9,430 nt of DNA from Dehalococcoidia bacterium (GTDB lineage: Bacteria > Chloroflexota > Dehalococcoidia > Tepidiformales > Tepidiformaceae). The DNA is taken from assembly GCA_023228745.1 (NCBI GenBank), contig JALOAP010000091.1, positions 1-9,430 on the forward strand, given 5' to 3'. Position numbers and translations under genes: made by a program. Below the pieces are notes generated by a model that did no database searches, was not told the DNA's origin, and worked only from the letters and a program-made list of their open reading frames with translations. Position 1 is the first letter of the stretch; every line of letters starts with the position of its first letter. Shown piece by piece: positions 4,498 to 9,430 of this stretch.

Positions 4498-5787
4498 ATG
4501 CAAAATGTCCTGGCGATGATCCTTGCCGGCGGTCAGGGCGACCGCCTCTCCATTCTCTCGGAGCAACGGGCCAAGCCCGCCGTCGTATTCGGCGGACAGT
4601 ACAGGATCATCGACTTCGCACTGAGCAACTGCGCGAACAGCGCCATCAACAAAGTTGCCGTGCTCACACAATATCGACCACGCTCGCTCGTGAACCATAT
4701 TGGCTCCGGCCGCCCGTGGGGCCTGGATACCCTCGAAAGTGGCGTCCAGATCCTCCAGCCCTACCTCGGCCGGGCAGACATGGACTGGTACCAGGGGACC
4801 GCCGACGCCGTCTACCAAAACCTCTACTTCATCGAAGAATCCCGCGCCCGCGAAGTCCTCATCCTCGCCGGAGACCACATCTACCTCACCTCCTACCGCA
4901 ACATGATCGCCTACCACCGCAGCCAGAGTGCGGACGCAACCGTCGCCGTCTACGCCGTCCCGCGCGACGAGGCCTCTCGCTTCGGCGTGCTCGACCTGGA
5001 CCAGAACGGCCGCATCATCGACTTCGAAGAGAAGCCAGAAAACCCGCGCTCACCATGGGTCTCGATGGGCGTGTACTGCTTCAACAAAGACGTCCTTGTC
5101 GAACAGCTCCAGGCCGACGCCGACCTTGGCGACGAGAGCCGCCACGACTTCGGCCGCGACATCATCCCGCGCATGTACAAGACACACCGCGTGTTCGGCT
5201 ACCAGTACCAGGGCTACTGGCGCGACGTGGGCACCATCGAGTCCTACCACGAAGCAAACATGGACCTGCTCGCACCCACCGCCCCGCTGAACCTGGAAGA
5301 CCCGGACCTTCGCCTGCGTACCGCGGGTGCAATCCAACCGCCCGCGAAATTCGGGAGCAACGCACAGGTCATCGACTCAACCGTCTCGCCGGGAGCGCGC
5401 ATCGATGGCCGCGTCATCCGCTCCGTCATCTCGCCCGGCGTTGTCATCGAAGCCGGCGCAGAAGTGCGCGATTCCGTTATCCAGCACCGCTGCGTCATCC
5501 GCGCGGGCGCCGTCGTCGACCGCTGCATCCTCGACAAGGAGGTGACCGTGGGCCGAAACGCGGTCCTGGGCGAAGGCGACAACAGCCAGCCGAACTTCGA
5601 ACGGCCCGACATCGTGAACGCCGGCATCTCGATCGTCGGCAAGCGAGTCATCATCCCCGATGGGCTCCGCGTCGGCCGGAACGTGGTCGTCGGGCCCGGC
5701 GTGGCCGAGGAGCTGAGCGACCGCGTCGAGCTGGAAAGTGGAGCTTCCGTACATCCGACGCAGATGCCACTGCACCTTTTCGTGTAA
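4498..5787 (+). CDS. glgC: Glucose-1-phosphate adenylyltransferase (ADP-glucose pyrophosphorylase)
   Basis: Makes ADP-glucose from ATP and glucose 1-phosphate, the committed step of bacterial glycogen synthesis, in the cytosol. 429 residues, normal for GlgC. The nucleotidyltransferase domain (about 1-260) has LAGGQGDRL (9-17), RAKPAVVFGGQYRIIDFALSN (24-44), WYQGTADAV (97-105), the catalytic aspartate D126 in LAGDHIY, K179 in FEEKP (glucose 1-phosphate site), SMGVYCF and DFGRDIIP. Residues about 280-429 form a left-handed beta-helix of hexapeptide repeats (DSTVSPGARI, RSVISPGVVI, DSVIQHRCVI). The N-terminus is short, as in Gram-positive-type enzymes, and lacks the extension of the E. coli protein, so the allosteric effector cannot be assumed. 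One unusual point is ILSEQRAKP where LTxxRAKP is common. No other glycogen gene is in the window. The 12-bp gap to the next gene suggests possible co-transcription. Confidence 0.95.
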   Translation: MQNVLAMILAGGQGDRLSILSEQRAKPAVVFGGQYRIIDFALSNCANSAINKVAVLTQYRPRSLVNHIGSGRPWGLDTLESGVQILQPYLGRADMDWYQGTADAVYQNLYFIEESRAREVLILAGDHIYLTSYRNMIAYHRSQSADATVAVYAVPRDEASRFGVLDLDQNGRIIDFEEKPENPRSPWVSMGVYCFNKDVLVEQLQADADLGDESRHDFGRDIIPRMYKTHRVFGYQYQGYWRDVGTIESYHEANMDLLAPTAPLNLEDPDLRLRTAGAIQPPAKFGSNAQVIDSTVSPGARIDGRVIRSVISPGVVIEAGAEVRDSVIQHRCVIRAGAVVDRCILDKEVTVGRNAVLGEGDNSQPNFERPDIVNAGISIVGKRVIIPDGLRVGRNVVVGPGVAEELSDRVELESGASVHPTQMPLHLFV

Positions 5788-5799
5788 CGTTCGCGAGCC

Positions 5800-6204
5800 A
5801 TGAGGCAATATACGGTTGCGGAGGCGCGCGCCCTCCTTCCGCAGGTGATCCCGGTCGTACAGCAGTTGCGGAATGCCTACCTCGAGCTGCGGGCGCTGCA
5901 GGCTGCCATCGAAATCCACGCCCGCGGCGCCTCGGGCGATGGCAACCTGACCGTGGACCCATGGGATGGCGGCGACGGCGAAAACCGCGTCGAGTCGCTC
6001 AACCGCGAGCTGCGCTCAGCCGCCGTCCGCCTTTCCCGGTGGGGCATCGAGCTGAAGGACCCCGAGCGTGGCCTCATCGACTTCTACCACGAGCGGCCCA
6101 ACGGCGAGATCGTCTTCCTCTGCTACGAAATCGGCGAAGACAACATCACCCACTGGCACCATCTCTCCGATGGCTACGCGGGCCGCAAGCCCCTGGAGGA
6201 GTAG
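5800..6204 (+). CDS. DUF2203 family protein
   Basis: 134 residues, soluble. The N-terminal part (YTVAEARALLPQVIPVVQQL) and the following helix to about residue 45 look like an amphipathic helical pair. The C-terminal part has the DUF2203 signature: GIELKDPERGLIDFYHERPNGEIVFLCYEIGE, NITHWHHLSDGYAGRKPLEE. The family is widespread in Chloroflexota, Deinococcota and other thermophile-rich groups and has no known biochemical role. The WHHLSDGYAGR histidines and upstream acidic residues could bind metal, but this is a guess. The start ATG 5800 lies 12 bp after the glgC stop; TAACGT, overlapping that stop, is a weak possible -10 for a leaderless start. The gene is convergent with the hydrolase gene, 19 bp away. 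Confidence 0.85.
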   Translation: MRQYTVAEARALLPQVIPVVQQLRNAYLELRALQAAIEIHARGASGDGNLTVDPWDGGDGENRVESLNRELRSAAVRLSRWGIELKDPERGLIDFYHERPNGEIVFLCYEIGEDNITHWHHLSDGYAGRKPLEE

Positions 6205-6219
6205 GCGCCGGGAGATGTT

Positions 6220-6233
6220 CCGGCTACTGGCTA
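6220..6233. repeat. Heptamer microrepeat containing the hydrolase stop codon
   Basis: Units ccggcta (6220-6226) and ctggcta (6227-6233) are in 7-nt phase; a further ccggcca stands at 6240-6246. On the minus strand the hydrolase TAG stop is the TAG of TAGCCGG, and the last codons of the protein (GSQ) are read from the repeat. Confidence 0.5.
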
Positions 6234-6907
6234 CCGTCCCCGGCCACCGAATACCGCTTCACCCATTCGAGCGCCAGGCGTGCCACATGGTCCAGCGCGC
6301 CCGGCTCTTCGAACAGGTGCGTGGCCCCGGGCACGATGACGAGATCCGACGGTGCGTCGATCCGTTCGAGCGCCCATTCGTTCAGCTCAATCACCGGCTC
6401 ATCGGCGCCACCGACGATGAGCAACACCGGTGCATGGACGTCGCGCAGGATAGTCGCGCCCGCAAGGTCCGGGCGGCCCCCGCGTGAGATCACACAGGAG
6501 ACATCGCGCGGCCGCTGAGCAGCGGCAATGAGCGCGGCCGCGGCCCCGGTGCTCGCCCCGAACAACGCAACCGGCAGGCCTGTCGTTTCCGGCCGTGCCT
6601 CGAGCAGGTCGAGCACGCGCACCAGCCGGCCGGCCAGCAGCTCGATATCGAAGCGCAGCCGCCCACTTTCGATGTCGAACTCCTCTTCTTCCTCCGTCAG
6701 CAGGTCGAACAGGAATGTGCCCAGCCCTTCGTGCCGCAGGATCCCGGCGACATGCTGGTTGCGCGGGCTGTGACGCGAGCTGCCACTCCCATGAACGAAC
6801 ACAACGAGCGCCGAGGCGCCCGCCGGGATCGCGAGGTCGCCCTCCAGGTGCGTCCCATCGACATCGAGCGTCAGGGTGGTGGCAACGCCAGTAGCAGGTG
6901 TGGACAT
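6224..6907 (-). CDS. Alpha/beta hydrolase, dienelactone hydrolase-like
   Basis: 227 residues, cytosolic, one alpha/beta hydrolase domain. The triad is readable: nucleophile S119 in LFGASTGAAAAL (elbow GASTG), D169 in LIVGGADEPV, and H197 in VPGATHLFEEPG. The oxyanion loop is FVHGSGSSRHSPRN (37-50). An acidic stretch TEEEEEFD (71-78) precedes the lid region and is typical of this subgroup. ATG 6907 is preceded by GGAGAG at 6912-6917, a good ribosome site with 4-nt spacing. It lies 75 bp after the phosphoribosyltransferase gene on the same strand, with no clear promoter between, so the two probably form one operon. In other bacteria the same two domains occur fused in this order. The substrate is unknown; an ester or thioester hydrolase activity is the family expectation. 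Confidence 0.9.
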   Translation of the reverse strand: MSTPATGVATTLTLDVDGTHLEGDLAIPAGASALVVFVHGSGSSRHSPRNQHVAGILRHEGLGTFLFDLLTEEEEEFDIESGRLRFDIELLAGRLVRVLDLLEARPETTGLPVALFGASTGAAAALIAAAQRPRDVSCVISRGGRPDLAGATILRDVHAPVLLIVGGADEPVIELNEWALERIDAPSDLVIVPGATHLFEEPGALDHVARLALEWVKRYSVAGDGSQ

Positions 6908-6911
6908 ATCA

Positions 6912-6917
6912 CTCTCC
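6912..6917 (-). promoter_or_regulatory. Shine-Dalgarno GGAGAG of the hydrolase gene
   Basis: GGAGAG ends 4 nt before ATG 6907. It shows that internal operon genes here use Shine-Dalgarno initiation, in contrast to the leaderless-looking first genes. Confidence 0.6.
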
Positions 6918-6931
6918 GAAGGGGAAGGTCC

Positions 6932-6946
6932 CGGGCGGCTCGCCCG
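6932..6946 (-). other. Small GC stem-loop between phosphoribosyltransferase and hydrolase genes
   Basis: CGGGCG (6932-6937) pairs with CGCCCG (6941-6946) around a three-base loop. No T-run follows on either strand. It may be an RNA stability or processing element within the operon, or chance in GC-rich DNA. Confidence 0.3.
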
Positions 6947-6982
6947 TCTCCCAGCCTGCGCGGGGTAAAATGGCCATCTGAC

Positions 6983-7651
6983 CTACCCCTCGGGCTGATG
7001 GTCGGTGCTCGGCTGGCGGTTCGCTGCCGCCAATAGCTCCCGCACCTCATCGTCCTTCGTCGCCGGGAACCGCTCGTACCAGAGGCCGACCGCGTAAAAC
7101 GGCTCCGGCATCAGCGGGCAGACGACGAGATCGACCATCTCCGCGAACTCCTCACACGACTCACGCGAGGCCACCGGGACAGCGACGACGATTCGCGCCG
7201 GGCGCAGCTCCCGGAGTGCCAGCACCGCTGCCCGCATCGACGCGCCCGTAGCCAGGCCATCATCGACGAGGATCGCGTCGCGTCCTTCGACTGGCAGGGG
7301 CGGACGCCCCTCCCGGTACTCACGTTCGCGGCGCGCCAGCTCGGCCTCCTCGCGTGCCGTCACCTCTTCGATCTCAGAAGGGTGGACGAAGCGGGAGACC
7401 TCCTCGTTCAGGACGCGCACGCCGCCCGTCGCGATAGCGCCCATGGCGAGCTCTTCGTGGCCGGGTGTGCCCAGCTTGCGCACGACGAACACATCGAGCG
7501 GCGCTCCCAGCGCCTTCGCCACTTCGTAGCCCACGGGCACGCCGCCCCGCGGCAACGCCAGCACAATCGGCCGGGGACCAATGTCGTGGCGCAACAGCGC
7601 CGCCGCCAGCACCTGCCCCCCTTCCGTCCGGTCACGATACGGCACAGACAT
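6983..7651 (-). CDS. Type I phosphoribosyltransferase-fold protein (COG1926 type)
   Basis: 222 residues with the PRTase fold. The PRPP loop is complete: AILVDDGLATGASMRAA, with D130/D131 and T135/G136. The family N-terminal signature IVLALPRGGVPVGYEVAKAL (29-48) and VRKLGTPGHEELAMGAIA (57-74) are present; these are typical of COG1926 predicted phosphoribosyltransferases, whose acceptor is unknown. A long charged helix (about 93-114) precedes the PRPP loop, and PEPFYAVGLWYERFPATKDDEV lies near the C-terminus. ATG 7651 is chosen because homology begins at once; the open frame reaches 7822, but this would cross the start of the GNAT gene. TGGAAT, 6 nt upstream, is a weak possible -10. It is first of a probable operon with the hydrolase and divergent from the GNAT gene. 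M. tuberculosis Rv0571c, as I recall, fuses similar PRTase and hydrolase domains. Confidence 0.9.
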   Translation of the reverse strand: MSVPYRDRTEGGQVLAAALLRHDIGPRPIVLALPRGGVPVGYEVAKALGAPLDVFVVRKLGTPGHEELAMGAIATGGVRVLNEEVSRFVHPSEIEEVTAREEAELARREREYREGRPPLPVEGRDAILVDDGLATGASMRAAVLALRELRPARIVVAVPVASRESCEEFAEMVDLVVCPLMPEPFYAVGLWYERFPATKDDEVRELLAAANRQPSTDHQPEG

Positions 7652-7776
7652 AGCCCTATTCCACCACATCCAGCCCTGCGAAGGCGTGGCATGCCGCCCC
7701 ACAAGCTTGCGGGAGGCTGTCAGGGGACCAACGTGGACGGGTCGCCACGCCGCCGCCGGCCGCAGGCGTATCCTGA

Positions 7777-7806
7777 CCCCTGGGCGTCCTGTATCGCGCC
7801 CAGGGG
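7777..7806 (+). promoter_or_regulatory. Perfect 10-bp stem-loop overlapping the Shine-Dalgarno of the GNAT gene
   Basis: CCCCTGGGCG (7777-7786) pairs exactly with CGCCCAGGGG (7797-7806), with a 10-nt loop TCCTGTATCG. The right arm includes the first four G of the ribosome site GGGGGAGG (7803-7810), so a folded leader would mask part of it. TATCCT at 7769-7774 is a possible -10, but it would start transcription inside the left arm, in which case the dyad is more likely a repressor operator. It is placed between divergent genes. Confidence 0.55.
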
Positions 7807-7815
7807 GAGGCACAC

Positions 7816-8103
7816 ATGGCAACCGGCGCAGATGCGACTATCCGGAAGAATGAGGACAAGCGGCGTTTCGAAGTGATGGTGGATGGCCAGGAGGCCTACC
7901 TCACCTTCGCCGACGACAGCACGCGGCTCTGGCTCCTGCACACGTTCGTACCACCTCCCCTCGAAGGGCGCGGTATCGCCGGGCGGCTCGCGAAACATGG
8001 CCTCGAATACGCCCGCGAAAACGGGCTGGCCGTAGTGCCCCTCCGCCCCTACGTCCTCGCCTGCATCGAGCGCCACCCCGACTACCAGGACCTCGTCGAA
8101 TAG
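7816..8103 (+). CDS. Small GNAT-fold N-acetyltransferase (YjdJ/NATD1 type)
   Basis: 95 residues, the usual length of the minimal GNAT group that includes E. coli YjdJ and plant At1g77540. Visible features: RRFEVMVDGQEAYLTF (first strands), H42 in LLHTFVPPPLEGRGIAGRLAKHGLEYARENG, which holds the acetyl-CoA loop (EGRGIAGRL), and VVPLRPYVLACIERHPDYQDLV at the C-terminus. In this family the motif is normally P-x-C-x-[FY]; here the cysteine position is R77, while a cysteine occurs six residues later (C83). The start ATG 7816 has a strong ribosome site GGGGGAGG 5 nt upstream. It probably binds acetyl-CoA; the acceptor is unknown. The gene is divergent from the phosphoribosyltransferase and convergent with the LCP gene, 87 bp away. 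Confidence 0.9.
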   Translation: MATGADATIRKNEDKRRFEVMVDGQEAYLTFADDSTRLWLLHTFVPPPLEGRGIAGRLAKHGLEYARENGLAVVPLRPYVLACIERHPDYQDLVE

Positions 8104-8172
8104 CCCCCGATCCGCACCGCCCGGGGCAACGTTCGGCCCACGACACGCAACATCTCCCCGGGACTTTAACGC

Positions 8173-8193
8173 CCGGCCACCGGCTACCGGCTA
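8173..8193. repeat. Heptamer microrepeat containing the LCP gene stop codon
   Basis: Units ccggcca, ccggcta and ccggcta (8173-8193) are in exact 7-nt phase. As at 6220-6226, the minus-strand stop codon TAG is the first three bases of a TAGCCGG unit. Confidence 0.55.
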
Positions 8194-9430
8194 CGGCTCC
8201 TCGCCGCCCGGCACCCGGAAATCTGCACCGATCACGATCGCGACGTCCGGCTGGGTGGTCGTCGTCTTTTCGGCAGTCCTGATGGCCGTCGCCGGGATCT
8301 CGAGCCAGCGCGCGATGTCCTCCGCGAGCGAGCGCTTCGCCGGGTCGAAGAGCGTGATCGTGGTCGTCGGCTGCGGCGTCGTATCGCCGCCCACTTCCAC
8401 CGTCGGCAGGCCCTGCACGTACTTCAAGTAGCGCCCGAGGCCGAGCGTACGCACTTCCCCGTCCGGGCCGTACCCGTTCTGAATCTCGACGACCGAGGCA
8501 GCGTACTTCGCTGGCGTGAACGCCTGGCTGATCCAGTACCGCACGTTGTCGCGGTCCCATTCGAGCACTGCCGCGCCGCTTGGCGTCGTCGCTGCGTAGA
8601 GCGTCTGCACGCCATTCACTTCGTCGCCGAGCGAATAGGTCTTCAGGCGGCCGTTCGTACTCTTGAGCAACAATCCGTACCCCGGCATCGAACCCACCGG
8701 GATGTCCGTCTTCACCGTGTCGTTGTAGGCGTTCCAGAGGCCGATCGGGTCGTTCAACAGGCCCTGGCTGAACACTTTCGCCAGCGCCGTCTGCAACACG
8801 AGCTGCTGCCGCTTCACACGGTAGAGGTCGCTGTCGTTTCGATACCGCCCAAAGGCAACCGCGTGGTAGCCGTCGAGATGCGTCGGACCGGGCGGGAACG
8901 CCACCCAGACCGGGTTGATATCGTCGTTCGAGTAATACCAGTCGGGCACACTCAGGTCCCACGGGATGTCCACATCGATCCCGCCAAGCGCGTCGATCAG
9001 CTTCTCCACGCCTTCGAAGTCCATCACCACCCAGTGGTCGACTTCGATGCCGAAGTTCTCCTTAATGTCGAAGGCGAGATGCTCGGCGCCCGCTTTGAAG
9101 CTGTTCCCTTCCTGTACCCCGATCCCATAGGACGTGTTGATGCGGTCCAAATAGACACCGTTCGAAGTGTGGATATCGATCAGCATGTCGCGCGGGAAGC
9201 TGAGCACCGCCGATTCCTTCGAAAGCGGATCCACCGTCGCGATCATGATCGTGTCAGTCAGGTAGGCATCGAGTTCCTGGTACCCCGGGCGCTTGTCGAC
9301 CCCAATGATGAGCAGGTTGATGCGCTTATTGAACGACGACTCCGAACCGGACGGTTTGATGATTGGCGAAGGCAGGTCGTCGAGGACCGGGAGGAGGCTG
9401 CTGAGCGTCTTCCCAGGGAAGAGCGCGGGC
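8191..9430 (-). CDS. LytR-CpsA-Psr (LCP) family glycopolymer ligase (5' end outside the window)
   Basis: LCP enzymes sit in the membrane with the catalytic domain outside and transfer polyprenyl-pyrophosphate-linked glycopolymers to peptidoglycan or protein. 412 residues are visible; the N-terminus, expected to hold the membrane anchor, is cut off. The frame stays open to 9430: RINLLIIGVDKRPGY (about 9283-9324), then LTDTIMIATVDP and VLSFPRD (R near 9190-9192), the LCP core with arginine and aspartate. Downstream come ALGGIDVDIP, LDGYHAVAFGRYRNDSDLYRVKRQQ (about 8803-8890), the hallmark R...D...R..RQQ pattern. The last 70 or so residues (TTITLFDPAKRSLAEDIARWL...PDVAIVIGADF) fit a LytR_C domain. 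ATG 9246 is internal to the domain and not the start. The gene could work with the glycosyltransferase at 1-1129 in glycopolymer synthesis, but they are 7 kb apart. Confidence 0.93.
   Translation of the reverse strand, partial: PALFPGKTLSSLLPVLDDLPSPIIKPSGSESSFNKRINLLIIGVDKRPGYQELDAYLTDTIMIATVDPLSKESAVLSFPRDMLIDIHTSNGVYLDRINTSYGIGVQEGNSFKAGAEHLAFDIKENFGIEVDHWVVMDFEGVEKLIDALGGIDVDIPWDLSVPDWYYSNDDINPVWVAFPPGPTHLDGYHAVAFGRYRNDSDLYRVKRQQLVLQTALAKVFSQGLLNDPIGLWNAYNDTVKTDIPVGSMPGYGLLLKSTNGRLKTYSLGDEVNGVQTLYAATTPSGAAVLEWDRDNVRYWISQAFTPAKYAASVVEIQNGYGPDGEVRTLGLGRYLKYVQGLPTVEVGGDTTPQPTTTITLFDPAKRSLAEDIARWLEIPATAIRTAEKTTTTQPDVAIVIGADFRVPGGEEP

Noticed and set aside
4716..6518. 600-codon open frame on the plus strand
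   Set aside because: It shadows glgC and DUF2203 and then runs antisense through the hydrolase; its composition is dominated by Arg and Pro, as expected for an off-frame reading of GC-rich genes.
6966..6971. Plus-strand TAAAAT, a good -10 antisense to the phosphoribosyltransferase
   Set aside because: No -35, no gene downstream on that strand; a single A/T-rich hexamer is weak evidence.
7901..8962. 353-codon minus-strand frame overlapping the GNAT and LCP genes
   Set aside because: Off-frame reading of the LCP gene; the true LCP frame has all the hallmark residues.

Overview
The window looks like ordinary chromosome from a high-GC bacterium, most likely a Chloroflexota (Dehalococcoidia/Tepidiforma-like) lineage or a relative. 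This rests on gene content (DUF2203 protein, system II cytochrome c maturation protein, LytR-CpsA-Psr protein, GC-rich codon use) and on several genes whose start codon lies 6-9 nt after a TANNNT -10 hexamer, the arrangement expected of leaderless mRNAs. The taxonomic call is an inference and could be wrong.

Layout. 1-1129 (-): a GT4-type glycosyltransferase running off the left edge. 1130-1662: 533 bp with no convincing gene. It holds a plus-strand -10 before a 35-codon ORF, two copies of an 85-bp direct repeat 188 bp apart, a TTGACA box abutting a perfect 12-bp palindrome, and a strong intrinsic terminator. 1663-2250 (+): an NYN/PIN-like RNase with codon use less GC-biased than its neighbours. 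2256-3017 (-): a short-chain dehydrogenase. 3097-4044 (+): a CcsA/CcsB (ResC-type) cytochrome c assembly protein. 4045-4217: a GC hairpin and heptamer repeats. 4218-4412 (+): a 64-residue zinc-ribbon protein. 4498-5787 (+): glgC, ADP-glucose pyrophosphorylase, with an 11-bp dyad across its promoter and leader. 5800-6204 (+): a DUF2203 protein. 6224-6907 and 6983-7651 (-): a probable two-gene operon of a COG1926-type phosphoribosyltransferase followed by a dienelactone-hydrolase-like alpha/beta hydrolase. 7816-8103 (+): a small YjdJ/NATD1-type GNAT protein with a perfect 10-bp stem-loop covering its Shine-Dalgarno sequence. 8191-9430 (-): an LCP-family ligase running off the right edge.

How the genes relate. 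The genes are mostly single units in alternating orientation, so there is no one pathway. The glycosyltransferase, GlgC and LCP protein all concern sugar nucleotides, glycopolymers or the envelope but are not in one operon. The phosphoribosyltransferase-hydrolase pair matches the domain order of fused proteins known in other bacteria. The most unusual part is 1178-2250: a candidate transcription unit with duplicated non-coding repeats ends in an intrinsic terminator directly before an RNase gene. That layout recalls type III toxin-antitoxin loci, but the match is only architectural. A heptamer microrepeat (CYGGCNN) recurs at three gene ends and supplies two stop codons.
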